This document shows positions 1 through 7,077 of a stretch of DNA of 12,352 nucleotides, one piece after another. The translations under genes were made by a program, and so were the position numbers. Source of the stretch: JBJSXF01 sp046086225 (GTDB lineage Bacteria > Actinomycetota > Acidimicrobiia > IMCC26256 > PALSA-610); assembly GCA_046086225.1 (NCBI GenBank), contig JBJSXF010000037.1, positions 1-12,352 of the forward strand, given 5' to 3'. How positions within the stretch are numbered: position 1 is the stretch's first letter; each line of letters opens with the position of its first letter. Below the pieces are notes generated by a model. The model saw nothing but the letters and a program-made list of their open reading frames with translations. It ran no database searches and was not told the DNA's origin.

Positions 1-603
1 GACCATCCACGCGATCGGGAGCACGAGCGCCGGTGCGAGGAGCAGCAGCTCCGAACGGGCGAGCGCAGCGGCACCGCAGGCCGCGCCCACCGCCGCGATC
101 CGCACCGGGTCGGGCCGGGCCCGGGCCCGGTACGCCGCAAGCACGGCGAGCGTGGCCAGCAGCATCGCCAGGGTCTCGGCTTGGAGCATGCCGTCGGGAG
201 CCCAGGCGTTGGGTCCGACCGCGACGACGGCCGCCGCGCCGAGCCCCACGGCCGCCCCGGCCACCGTGCGGCCGAGCACGCCGGTGACCGCCACGGTCGC
301 CACCCCCGCCGCGATCGACCAGCACTGGTGCGCGAGCACCGAGGTGAGACCGAACGCCGAGGGGACGGCGAGGAAGACCGAATAGAGGGGCGGGTGCTCG
401 GCCGCCGGCACCCGCCGATCGGGGAAGAAGAACGGCGAGACGAAGCCCTCGCCGTCGGCGAGCAGCTTGGCCGAGCCGTGGTAGAAGAACGCGTCGCCGC
501 CGGGAACGAAATCGCGTCGGAAGCCGAGCACGTAGCCGAGGCGCACGCCGAGCGCGACCACTGCGATGGCCGCGAGCCAACCGAAGAACGTCCGCCGACT
601 CAA
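1..603 (-). CDS. GT-C membrane glycosyltransferase (GT39/ArnT-like), 3' part beyond window
   Basis: This is the N-terminal 201 codons of a polytopic membrane protein running off the left edge. The start is a TTG at 603-601 overlapping the TGA of the upstream gene (TTGA), with GAGG on the minus strand (611-614) 7 nt before it; this is one of only two clear Shine-Dalgarno-like sites in the window. A first hydrophobic segment (about residues 8-27) is followed by an extracytoplasmic loop with an acidic residue in GGDAFFYHG (D37) and the HPPLY motif at 70-74, then hydrophobic segments near 75-90, 96-130 and 143-158. An early acidic loop plus HPPL is typical of GT-C enzymes of the GT39/ArnT/PMT type, which move a sugar from a polyprenyl-phosphate donor on the outer face of the membrane. 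The acceptor cannot be told from the sequence. It is the last visible gene of a minus-strand operon with two SDR enzymes and another GT-C. The family is fairly sure; the C-terminal half is missing. Confidence 0.82.
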   Translation of the reverse strand, partial: MSRRTFFGWLAAIAVVALGVRLGYVLGFRRDFVPGGDAFFYHGSAKLLADGEGFVSPFFFPDRRVPAAEHPPLYSVFLAVPSAFGLTSVLAHQCWSIAAGVATVAVTGVLGRTVAGAAVGLGAAAVVAVGPNAWAPDGMLQAETLAMLLATLAVLAAYRARARPDPVRIAAVGAACGAAALARSELLLLAPALVLPIAWMV

Positions 604-2474
604 CGCCGAACCTCGGGCGGACCGATGAAGACCGCCGACGGCACGCCGATCTCCAGCATCCGATCGATGCGCCACTGGGCTCCGGACGGCAGACCGTCGA
701 CGAGTCCGAGCATGAACAGGTTGTCGTCGACCTGCTCCACCCGATCGGCGAGGTCGCTCGCCGCGAGCCGGGTGATGAGCTCCGTGCGGAGCCGGGCGAA
801 CTCGGCCCGCTCGGCGGGTCGGCGCGGATCGAACGCGGCGATCTCCCGTCGATCGGAATCCGCCCGTTGACGGGCGATCTCGCGGGCGCCCGTCGCCAGG
901 TGCACCTCCAGCGCCGCCGCCCCGGGTTCGATCACGTGGTTCCGGGTGGCACCGGGCCGGAAGACCGTGGCCGCCCGCACGTCGAAGCCCGCCCGGTCGA
1001 GCTCGTCGAGCAGCCCGAAGCCGGCCGATCCGATGGCCTGCGGATCGGGGAGCCAGGTGACGAGGTAGGGCCCCGCTCCCCCGTTGCGTTCGTACGCGGC
1101 CAGGGCGTCGGTCGTCGGGGGAACGAGGGCCGCCAGGCTCGCGTTGAGCCGGGGCGACTGCACGTCGACGCGCGCCGCCCCGACCGAGAACACCGCGGCG
1201 TTGACCGCGAGCACGACGACGGCACCGCGCGCCGCGAGCCGATCGACCCGACCCGGCGTCCCGGACCGGCTCCGGACGTACTCGAGCACCGACCACCCGA
1301 TGGCCGCGAGCATCAGCGCCGCGATCGCCCACGCCCACAGGAGCAGGTAGTAGAAGACTTCGCCGAAGATCCGCGCCGCTGAGATCCAGCCGAGGACGAG
1401 AGCACCGCCGATCACCGCGTCGAGTCGGGCCCGCGAGCGCGGGCCCGCCCGCACCGACCGCACCGCGGTCACCGACCAGACGACGAGCAGCACGAACCCC
1501 GGCCCCGGGCTCCCGGTCGCGGGGACCCGCCGTTCGTCGCGTACCAGCGTCCGACTCACGAGGTCTACGGGATCGAGCTGCCCGAGCAGCACCCGCGCGC
1601 CGGACGCGAACCCGATGGCCGCTTCGGGCGGATCGGCGAAGTGGTCCCGGATCGTGGCCAGATTTCCGGGTTCGCGGGTGAGCTGGTCGACGACCGGCGG
1701 GGCCCAGAGCACGGCGGCGAGGACGACGCCGACCGCCAGGCCGGAGAGCGTGGGCCGCCGCCGGGCCGGGTCGCGCAGCAGGCGGACCGCCAGGACCGCG
1801 CCGAGCGCGACGCACCCGCCGCCGACGAGACCGAGGTACGGAATGTGGGTCTGCGCGCAGAAGGTGCCGGCGACGACGGCGACCGGGATCGCGACGGGGT
1901 CGTCGTCGACCACCGACCAGGCCGCCAGGAGGAACACCACCCACCAGCAGACCGGGAGGTACGGATTCCACGGCAGCGTGAGGAGGAACGCTCCGTAGGC
2001 ACGCGTCAGCACCCCGAGGACGACAGCCGCCCCCAGGAGCCCGGCCCGACCCGCCCGGCGGTAGGCCAGGCCGAGCGCCACCGCGAAGGCGACCACGTCG
2101 AGGACGACCTGCGCCGTGTAGAGCCCGAACGACCGGCCCCCGGCGAGGCGCCACACCGGCCAGAGCGCGTAGAAGGAGAGCGGCCCCGGGTGACTCCCGC
2201 CGTCGGGACCGAACGGACCGATCCGCCCGGCGAGTCCGATGAGCGGCGGACGCGACGACCAGACATCCCTGACGCGCAGCTCGGTCTGGGCCAGGTCGAG
2301 GATCGGATACCAGCGCGGCGACGAGAGCGCAACGAGGGCCACGACGAGCGGCACCGTGAGCACGGCGAGGAGCGCAGCACCGAGAGCCGGCGTCGGGAGT
2401 CCACCCGTCGGACCACCACCGCCGACGGCGACATCGGGACGGGGATCGGGGCTGACCGCCGGGTCCCGGTCCAC
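600..2474 (-). CDS. GT-C-type polytopic membrane glycosyltransferase, 624 aa
   Basis: This is a full-length 624-residue membrane protein. After a Pro/Gly-rich cytoplasmic tail (1-30) there is a first membrane segment at about 31-51, then a long outer loop with the signature LDLAQTELRVRDV (59-71) and SHPGPLSFY (94-102). An acidic/ELR loop followed by HPGPL is a pattern I recall from actinobacterial GT-C glycosyltransferases that use polyprenyl-phosphate sugars. Further hydrophobic segments extend to roughly residue 440, followed by a soluble C-terminal part to 624 predicted outside the membrane. The start is GTG at 2474-2472, chosen because TAGCGT lies exactly 8 nt upstream (leaderless pattern) and there is no Shine-Dalgarno. 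The preceding SDR gene ends 33 bp away, and the 3' end overlaps the next GT-C gene by 4 nt. The sugar and acceptor are unknown. A strong coding-region hairpin sits at 1426-1447. Confidence 0.82.
   Translation of the reverse strand: MDRDPAVSPDPRPDVAVGGGGPTGGLPTPALGAALLAVLTVPLVVALVALSSPRWYPILDLAQTELRVRDVWSSRPPLIGLAGRIGPFGPDGGSHPGPLSFYALWPVWRLAGGRSFGLYTAQVVLDVVAFAVALGLAYRRAGRAGLLGAAVVLGVLTRAYGAFLLTLPWNPYLPVCWWVVFLLAAWSVVDDDPVAIPVAVVAGTFCAQTHIPYLGLVGGGCVALGAVLAVRLLRDPARRRPTLSGLAVGVVLAAVLWAPPVVDQLTREPGNLATIRDHFADPPEAAIGFASGARVLLGQLDPVDLVSRTLVRDERRVPATGSPGPGFVLLVVWSVTAVRSVRAGPRSRARLDAVIGGALVLGWISAARIFGEVFYYLLLWAWAIAALMLAAIGWSVLEYVRSRSGTPGRVDRLAARGAVVVLAVNAAVFSVGAARVDVQSPRLNASLAALVPPTTDALAAYERNGGAGPYLVTWLPDPQAIGSAGFGLLDELDRAGFDVRAATVFRPGATRNHVIEPGAAALEVHLATGAREIARQRADSDRREIAAFDPRRPAERAEFARLRTELITRLAASDLADRVEQVDDNLFMLGLVDGLPSGAQWRIDRMLEIGVPSAVFIGPPEVRR
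611..614 (-). promoter_or_regulatory. Ribosome binding site (GAGG) supporting the TTG start at 603
   Basis: On the minus strand GAGG lies 7 nt before the TTG codon at 603-601, inside the last codons of the upstream membrane protein gene. It decides the start of the downstream gene, which has no ATG or GTG nearby in frame, and fits translational coupling across the TTGA overlap. Confidence 0.5.
1426..1447 (-). repeat. Perfect inverted repeat inside the GT-C coding region
   Basis: Nine-base arms CGGGCCCGC (1426-1434) and GCGGGCCCG (1439-1447) flank a 4-nt centre. In the minus-strand mRNA this would fold into an all-G/C hairpin with a GCTC loop. It encodes an Arg/Ala/Gly-rich stretch (RAGPRSRAR) that looks like a cytoplasmic loop between membrane segments. 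It may simply follow from Arg/Ala/Gly/Pro codons at high GC, or it may slow ribosomes between membrane helices. The geometry is certain; the function is not. Confidence 0.4.
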
Positions 2475-2482
2475 GGCGGGCG

Positions 2483-2488
2483 ACGCTA
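2483..2488 (-). promoter_or_regulatory. Candidate leaderless -10 element TAGCGT
   Basis: TAGCGT on the minus strand, 8 nt before the GTG start at 2474, lies in the 33-bp gap after the upstream SDR gene. It fits the TANNNT -10 consensus, and the start codon falls near the expected transcription start. There is no recognisable -35 box and no Shine-Dalgarno. It implies an internal promoter within the operon. The same hexamer and spacing recur before three other genes. Confidence 0.55.
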
Positions 2489-2507
2489 CCGGACGCGCCG
2501 AACGGGG

Positions 2508-3548
2508 TCAGGGCAGTCGCTTGAGCAACCGCAGCAAACCCGGCCGCACCCCCGACTGGTGGTGCGACCGACTCGCGTCGTGCGCCGATGCCGCGAGCTC
2601 GGCCCGGTGCGCGAGGAACCACTCGTAGGACTCGACGATCATCGACGCGTTCGAATGCGTCGGCTCCCAGCCCAACTCGTCCCGGGCCCGGACCGTGTCG
2701 AACCACAACGACTCGCCGTAGAGGAGCCAGTGGTAGGGAGCGAACGGCACCGCGCCCGCCCCGGCCAGCACCCGCATCGCAGCCCGGGCCGGACCGAGGG
2801 GCAGCGAACGAACCCGGGAACCCGTGCCCGCGTGGTCGACCAGCGCTTGGAGGGTCTCGCGCATGGTGCCGAACTCGGTGGCCCCGATGTTGTAGGTCGC
2901 CGGTCCGGGTCGATCGCCGGCGCGCAGGCACGCGTCGGCGAGGTCGGCCGCGTGCACGAACTGGTAGCGATTGCTCCCGTCGCCGAGCACGAACACCGGC
3001 GCGCCGTCGGCGACGAACTCGAAGAGCACCGCGATGATGCCGAGGCGACCGTGTCCGAGGATCGTCCGGGGCCGCACCACGGAGACATCGAGGCCGGACG
3101 CCGCCGCCTCGGCGCACACCGCTTCGGCGCGGACCTTGGCCCGACCGTACGCCTCGAGCGGTCGGGGTCGGGTGTCCTCGCGGACCGGATTCGCCTCCGG
3201 GATCCCGAAGATCGCGCTCGACGACGTGTGGACGACCTTGGCCACCCCGGCATCCCGGGCCGCCGCGAGCACCCGGGCGGTGCCACCGACGTTGACCGAT
3301 TCGAAGAGGTCACGATCACGGGCGAGCGGCACCTGAGCGACGTTGTGGAACACGATGTCGATGCCGGCGCAGGCGTCGCGCACCGTGTCCCGATCGCGAA
3401 TGTCGCCGGCGACGTACTCGACCGCCCCGAGCCCGGCGGGTGGCGGGTTGAGATCGAGGATGCGCACCGCATCCCCCCGGGCCTGCGCCCGTTCGGCCAG
3501 CAGGCTCCCGAAGTAGCCGCTCCCGCCGGTGACGAGGACCCGGCTCAC
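2508..3548 (-). CDS. Extended SDR, NAD-dependent epimerase/dehydratase family, 346 aa
   Basis: This is a cytoplasmic NAD(P)-binding Rossmann enzyme of the extended short-chain dehydrogenase class, at the usual length. The N-terminus carries TGGSGYFG (residues 7-14, the TGxxGxxG cofactor loop), then an acidic residue after the second strand (LDLN, 31-34), which favours NAD. D49 (GDI) and HTSSSAIFG (107-115) contain the expected Asp and Ser positions, and the catalytic pair is in YGRAK (Y134, K138). The C-terminal LGWEP-type segment and SYEWF helix are common in sugar-nucleotide epimerases and 3-beta-HSD-like SDRs. The likely substrate is a nucleotide- or lipid-linked sugar, judging from the neighbouring glycosyltransferases, but a sterol-like substrate cannot be excluded. 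The start is GTG at 3548-3546, overlapping the TGA of the preceding SDR (GTGA), with no clear Shine-Dalgarno, so translational coupling is likely. Confidence 0.87.
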   Translation of the reverse strand: MSRVLVTGGSGYFGSLLAERAQARGDAVRILDLNPPPAGLGAVEYVAGDIRDRDTVRDACAGIDIVFHNVAQVPLARDRDLFESVNVGGTARVLAAARDAGVAKVVHTSSSAIFGIPEANPVREDTRPRPLEAYGRAKVRAEAVCAEAAASGLDVSVVRPRTILGHGRLGIIAVLFEFVADGAPVFVLGDGSNRYQFVHAADLADACLRAGDRPGPATYNIGATEFGTMRETLQALVDHAGTGSRVRSLPLGPARAAMRVLAGAGAVPFAPYHWLLYGESLWFDTVRARDELGWEPTHSNASMIVESYEWFLAHRAELAASAHDASRSHHQSGVRPGLLRLLKRLP

Positions 3549-4582
3549 AGCGGCAGCCCGCGCTCGAGACAGGAGCGCACGCTCCGGCGCATGCCTTCGA
3601 GGAGACCGACGCGCGGCTCCCAGCCGAGCGCCTCGCGCGTCGCGCCGATGTCGCAGGCGATCGTGTCCTCGAGCTCACCGAGCACGTGCACGGCGGCGAC
3701 GTAACGCCCGGTGGCCTGGATCGCGGCATCGGCCCGGGTGGCGAGATCGGCGATCCGCCGCGGCACGAGCGGGAGGCGGCCACCGGTCACCGGCACACCC
3801 TCGGCCTCGAGTGCGCTGCGAACGGTGTCGATGATCTCGCCGAGCGGGTAGGGCTCGGCGTCGGCGACCCACAGGGCCCGGCCCGGTTCCAGGTCCGCGA
3901 CCTCGGCGGCGAGCACCGCATCGACGAGATTGCCCGTGTACACCATCGAGCGTCTCTGGGTGCCGGGCGCGATCACCGGGAAGCGTCCCCGGCGCACCGC
4001 CGCGAAGAAGCTCGTCTGCCGGGCCGGTTGGAACGGACCGTAGAACCACGGTGGCCGCAGCACGACGGCATCGACGTCACCCCGCATCGCGGCCCGCCGG
4101 ACGATCTGCTCGGCTTCCTGCTTCGATCGGCCGTACGCCATGTAGGGCCGGTACTCGGCGTCCTCGGTGAAGCGTCCGTCCGGGGTGCGGTTCGCGCCGA
4201 ACGGCGAGTTCGACGACAGGTGAACGAGCCGCCCGCAGCGGGCCCGCCGACTCCGGTCGACCACCAGTTGGGTGCCTCCGACGTTGACGTCGAAGCATTC
4301 GCGCACGGCTCGGCGGGGATGGATGACCCCGGCTGCGTGCACGACGGTCGCGCCGACCGCATCGGCGAAGAGCCGATCGATCACCGCCGGATCGCGTACG
4401 TCGCCCACGACGACCTCGATCCGGGGATCGAGTACCTCGAGGAGCGGTGCCTCGTCGGCGCCGTGGACGAGCGCCCGGATGCGGGTCCGACCCGGATCGG
4501 CCGCGAGCACCCGCACGAGATTCTGGCCGAGCCAGCCCCCGGCCCCGGTCACGACGACGACGGGCGACGCAGGTCGGGACAC
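3545..4582 (-). CDS. Extended SDR / 3-beta-HSD-like NAD-dependent epimerase, 345 aa
   Basis: This is a cytoplasmic extended SDR and first gene of the minus-strand operon. TGAGGWLG (12-19) is the cofactor loop, GDVRD (60-64) the adenine-binding Asp, HLSSNSPFG (121-129) holds the catalytic Ser region, and YGRSK (Y150, K154) the catalytic Tyr/Lys pair. Residues after about 165 (RPPWFYGP) match the substrate-side loop of NAD-dependent epimerases. The frame stays open to a codon at 4615, but I place the start at the GTG 4582-4580. This puts a short SRPASP leader before the first beta strand, and TAGCGT lies exactly 8 nt upstream (4591-4596), as for three other genes here. It overlaps the next SDR by 4 nt. 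The two SDRs differ clearly in sequence, so successive or alternative steps on a sugar precursor are more likely than recent duplication. Substrate unknown. Confidence 0.87.
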   Translation of the reverse strand: MSRPASPVVVVTGAGGWLGQNLVRVLAADPGRTRIRALVHGADEAPLLEVLDPRIEVVVGDVRDPAVIDRLFADAVGATVVHAAGVIHPRRAVRECFDVNVGGTQLVVDRSRRARCGRLVHLSSNSPFGANRTPDGRFTEDAEYRPYMAYGRSKQEAEQIVRRAAMRGDVDAVVLRPPWFYGPFQPARQTSFFAAVRRGRFPVIAPGTQRRSMVYTGNLVDAVLAAEVADLEPGRALWVADAEPYPLGEIIDTVRSALEAEGVPVTGGRLPLVPRRIADLATRADAAIQATGRYVAAVHVLGELEDTIACDIGATREALGWEPRVGLLEGMRRSVRSCLERGLPL

Positions 4583-4590
4583 GGCGCGTG

Positions 4591-4596
4591 ACGCTA
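4591..4596 (-). promoter_or_regulatory. Candidate leaderless -10 element TAGCGT (minus-strand operon)
   Basis: TAGCGT on the minus strand lies 8 nt before the GTG at 4582. It is one half of a divergent promoter pair: the plus-strand copy is at 4626-4631, leaving 29 bp between the two hexamers, so any -35 or activator contacts must overlap. The 17-nt upstream position on the minus strand reads GGAGGT, not a -35 consensus. Confidence 0.58.
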
Positions 4597-4625
4597 CCCG
4601 GCCCACCCTCCGCACCTCCCCCGGT

Positions 4626-4631
4626 TAGCGT
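4626..4631 (+). promoter_or_regulatory. Candidate leaderless -10 element TAGCGT (plus-strand block)
   Basis: TAGCGT (in the context GGTTAGCGTCG) lies 8 nt before the GTG at 4640, with a C-rich spacer that has no Shine-Dalgarno. It mirrors the copy at 4591-4596, and the two together form a compact bidirectional promoter. The 17-nt upstream position reads CCACCC, so no -35 is visible. Confidence 0.58.
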
Positions 4632-4639
4632 CGCCCCCC

Positions 4640-6313
4640 GTGACGACGGCTGCGCCCGCCCGCTCGACCCGGCGGAGTCCGGCGGCCGCCGATCTCCTCG
4701 CGGTCGCCCTCGTCGCCGTGGTCGTCGCGCTCCCCCTCCGCGGGCTCTTCCGGGCGCCCGGCCCCCCGATGGAAGAGGGCTTCATGCTCGTCTTCCCCGA
4801 ACTCGTGCTCGGCGGGAAGGTGCCGAACCGCGACTTCCTCCACCTCTACGGCCCGGGCAGCCTCTGGGCGCTCGCCGGGACGTTCCGGGTCTTCGGCACC
4901 CACCTCTGGACCGAGCGCGCGTTCGGTCTCGCCCAGCAGCTCGCGATCATCGGCGGGATCTTCGCCCTCGCCCGGCCCTGGGGGCGGACGCTCGCCGTCG
5001 GCTGTGCCGTCACGGCCGCCGTCGTGATCATGCCGTTCGGACTCACCGCTCTGGCCTGGGTCGGCGCCGTCGGCCTGGCGGTCTCCGGGCTCGCCGTCGC
5101 CATGCGGGGCCGGGCGACCGCGACGGAACGGCAGGCCGACCGGTGCGCACTGCTCGCCGGTCTGCTCCTCGGGCTCGCCGTGCTGTTCCGACTCGACCTC
5201 GTGGTCGCGGTCGGCCTGGCCGGCGTCTCCCTCGCGTGGGACCTGCCCCCGACCCGACGGCGACGACTCGTCGGCGGATTCACGCTCGGCGTCGCGCCGT
5301 ACGCCATCCACCTCCTGACCGCCGGCATCGAGCCGGCGGTGCGGGGCATGGTCCTCGAGCCCGTGTTCCGCCTGCGGCCGGGGCGCAGCCTGCCCGTGCC
5401 GCCGTCGTGGTCGGAGCTCGACGGCTTCCTCCAGCGCGCCGGCGCACTGCAGCAGCTCGACTGGCCGCTCCCCGCGCCGAGCGACTCGCAGCAACTCGTC
5501 CTGTGGTTCTTCGGGCTCCTCGGCCTCGTCGGTTTCCTGCTCGCGACGGCCCTGGTGGCGGTCCGGGCCGATCGCCGCGGGCTGCGCCCCCGGACCCTCC
5601 TCGCCGTCGCGCTCCTCAGCCTGGGCATGCTGCCCCAGGCCCTGCAGCGGGTCGATTCGGCGCACCTCGCGTGGGTCGGGTGCGTACCGATGGCTTTCCT
5701 CCCGATCGCGATCTACGAGACCGTGCGCCGACGGTCCCGGCCGCGCGCCGCCCGACCCGTCGCGATCGGCGCCGTGCTCGTGACCCTCGCGCTCGTGATC
5801 GGCATCGTCCCGGCCTACACGGTCACCCGGTACGCCGACTACTCGGTCCAGACCTTCGGTCGTCACAGCAGCTCGTTCGTCATCGAGAACGCCGGTCGCC
5901 GCTTTTACTACGGGAAGGCCGACCGGGCGCAGGCGGCGCAGATGGTGATCGACGCGACGATGGAGATCGCCCGACCCGGTCAGCGCCTCGTGGTCGGACC
6001 GGCCGACCTGCGCCGCACGCCGTACAGCGACGCGTACCTCTACCACCTCCTCCCCTCGCTCGAACCGGGGACGCGCTACATCGAGATGGACCCCGGAGTC
6101 GCCGATCGCGCCGACTCCGGCCTCGACCGCGAGATCGCGGCGGCCGACCTCGTCATCCTCTCGTCGATCTGGGACGACTGGAGCGAACCGAACGCATCGG
6201 TCGACCGTGGCTCCGACCGGGCGGCCCGGGTGCTCGACCGGGACTTCTGCCCGGTCGGCTCGTACCTCCGCCTCTACGCGTTGTACCGAAAGTGCCCGGT
6301 CGGGACGGGGTAG
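4640..6313 (+). CDS. GT-C-like polytopic membrane protein, 557 aa
   Basis: This is an integral membrane protein with a first hydrophobic segment at about 18-36 and repeated hydrophobic segments to about residue 400. The first outer loop contains acidic residues in PPMEEGFML (42-50), then RDFLHLYGPG (64-73); HLYGPG sits where GT-C enzymes carry HPP-type motifs. A later QRVDSAHLAWVG stretch (near 337-348) is a pattern I recall from bacterial GT-C-like proteins. The C-terminal part (about 405-557) is soluble and probably extracytoplasmic, with segments like a Rossmann-type half domain (LRVVG-type strand, DLVILSSIW). The likely role is sugar transfer from a lipid-phosphate donor or handling of a lipid-linked glycan; the substrate is not known. 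The start is GTG at 4640, supported by TAGCGT 8 nt upstream. The TAG stop at 6311-6313 also forms part of the -10 element of the following gene. Confidence 0.8.
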   Translation: MTTAAPARSTRRSPAAADLLAVALVAVVVALPLRGLFRAPGPPMEEGFMLVFPELVLGGKVPNRDFLHLYGPGSLWALAGTFRVFGTHLWTERAFGLAQQLAIIGGIFALARPWGRTLAVGCAVTAAVVIMPFGLTALAWVGAVGLAVSGLAVAMRGRATATERQADRCALLAGLLLGLAVLFRLDLVVAVGLAGVSLAWDLPPTRRRRLVGGFTLGVAPYAIHLLTAGIEPAVRGMVLEPVFRLRPGRSLPVPPSWSELDGFLQRAGALQQLDWPLPAPSDSQQLVLWFFGLLGLVGFLLATALVAVRADRRGLRPRTLLAVALLSLGMLPQALQRVDSAHLAWVGCVPMAFLPIAIYETVRRRSRPRAARPVAIGAVLVTLALVIGIVPAYTVTRYADYSVQTFGRHSSSFVIENAGRRFYYGKADRAQAAQMVIDATMEIARPGQRLVVGPADLRRTPYSDAYLYHLLPSLEPGTRYIEMDPGVADRADSGLDREIAAADLVILSSIWDDWSEPNASVDRGSDRAARVLDRDFCPVGSYLRLYALYRKCPVGTG

Positions 6314-6316
6314 CGT
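6311..6316 (+). promoter_or_regulatory. Candidate leaderless -10 element TAGCGT overlapping a stop codon
   Basis: TAGCGT begins with the TAG stop of the membrane protein gene and lies 8 nt before the TTG at 6325. There is no Shine-Dalgarno in the 8-nt spacer (CTCAGCGC). The conserved spacing is the main support for a TTG start and for an independent promoter of the mannose synthase-like gene. Confidence 0.55.
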
Positions 6317-6324
6317 CTCAGCGC

Positions 6325-7053
6325 TTGCGCGCCCTGATCGTCACACCGACCTACCAGGAAGCCGCCAACATCGGCGAGTACCTGCGCCGCGTGCGTGACA
6401 CCGTCCCCGACATCGACATCCTCGTGGTCGACGACGGCAGCCCGGACGGCACGGCCGACATCGCCGAGGCCACCGCCCGAGAACGGGGCGGGATCGAGGT
6501 GCTCCGGCGGCCCGGCAAGAGCGGTCTCGGCTCCGCCTATCGAGCCGGTTTCGCGGTCGGATTGGAACGTGGCTACGACGTGCTGTTCCAGATGGACGCC
6601 GACCTCTCCCACGATCCGGCCGCGGTGCCCGCCTTGCTCGCCGGCATCGGTGACGGAGCCCACATGGTGATCGGATCGCGCTACGTACCGGGCGGGGCCA
6701 TCCCCGACTGGCCGCTGCACCGGCGGGCACTCTCCCGGTGGGGTAACCGCTACACGGCGTTCGTGCTCGGGATGCCGATCCGTGACGCCACTTCGGGGTT
6801 CCGGGCCTACCGGGCCGATGCGCTCCGGGCCGTCGACTACGACACGACCCGCTCCAAGGGCTACGGATTCCAGATGGAGCTCGCGTACCGCACGTTCCGG
6901 CTCGATCGTCCGATCACCGAGGTCCCGATCGTCTTCACCGACCGGGTGCACGGAGCGTCGAAGCTCACCCTCGCCATCGCGGCCGAGGAGCTCACGTTCG
7001 TGACCTGGTGGGGCCTGCGCGACCGCATCCTGCGGCGCCGGGCCGCCCGCTGA
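6325..7053 (+). CDS. Polyprenol-phosphate mannose synthase-like GT2 glycosyltransferase, 242 aa
   Basis: This is a GT-A fold, family 2 glycosyltransferase of the dolichol/polyprenol-phosphate mannosyltransferase (DPM1/Ppm1) type. It would transfer mannose from GDP-mannose to a polyprenyl phosphate at the inner face of the membrane. The N-terminus has VTPTYQEAANI (6-16), then VVDDGSPDGT (34-43, nucleotide binding), GKSGLGSAYRAGF (64-76), the metal-binding QMDADLSHDP (89-98), GSRYVPGG (117-124), TSGFRAY (156-162) and SKGYGFQMEL (177-186). The length suits the single-domain soluble type with no C-terminal membrane helices. The frame is open far upstream without a good start; TTG at 6325 places the first beta strand (RALIVTPTY) at the N-terminus, as the family expects, and carries the TAGCGT-N8 signal. 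A glucosyl rather than mannosyl donor is possible. It probably supplies the lipid-linked sugar for the neighbouring GT-C enzymes, which is inference. Confidence 0.9.
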   Translation: MRALIVTPTYQEAANIGEYLRRVRDTVPDIDILVVDDGSPDGTADIAEATARERGGIEVLRRPGKSGLGSAYRAGFAVGLERGYDVLFQMDADLSHDPAAVPALLAGIGDGAHMVIGSRYVPGGAIPDWPLHRRALSRWGNRYTAFVLGMPIRDATSGFRAYRADALRAVDYDTTRSKGYGFQMELAYRTFRLDRPITEVPIVFTDRVHGASKLTLAIAAEELTFVTWWGLRDRILRRRAAR

Positions 7054-7066
7054 ACGCGTCGGGCGG
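7043..7066. terminator. Possible bidirectional hairpin terminator between convergent genes
   Basis: Perfect 7-base arms CCGCCCG (7043-7049) and CGGGCGG (7060-7066) surround a 10-nt loop holding the TGA stop of the mannose synthase-like gene. A second, weaker stem (CCGGG 7072-7076, CCCGG 7084-7088) lies over the end of the converging gene. No T-tract follows on either strand, so this is not a classical Rho-independent terminator, although many high-GC actinobacterial hairpins lack one. Confidence 0.35.
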
Positions 7067-7077
7067 AAGCACCGGGC

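Noticed and set aside
111..134. Repeated GGGCCC units
   Set aside because: Explained by consecutive Arg/Ala codons of the partial GT-C gene; no sign of a functional repeat.
1641..3704. Long plus-strand open frame (about 690 codons) antisense to the GT-C and SDR genes
   Set aside because: Rich in Arg/Glu/Gly/Pro with no domain or hydrophobic pattern; it spans parts of three well-supported genes on the other strand. Such frames arise because stop codons are rare at this GC content.
4583..4615. N-terminal extension of the first SDR to a codon at 4615
   Set aside because: It would cover the TAGCGT element and add an Arg/Ala/Val stretch unlike the family's N-terminus; the GTG at 4582 fits both the signal and the fold.
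4625..6046. Minus-strand open frame opposite the 557-aa membrane protein
   Set aside because: Charged low-complexity translation with no motif; the plus-strand gene has a start signal and GT-C features.
4447..6324. Upstream extension of the mannose synthase-like frame, giving an apparent 868-residue fusion
   Set aside because: The extra part is Arg/Pro-rich, out of frame with the clear membrane protein at 4640-6313, and has no family motif. The enzyme begins at the TTG at 6325.
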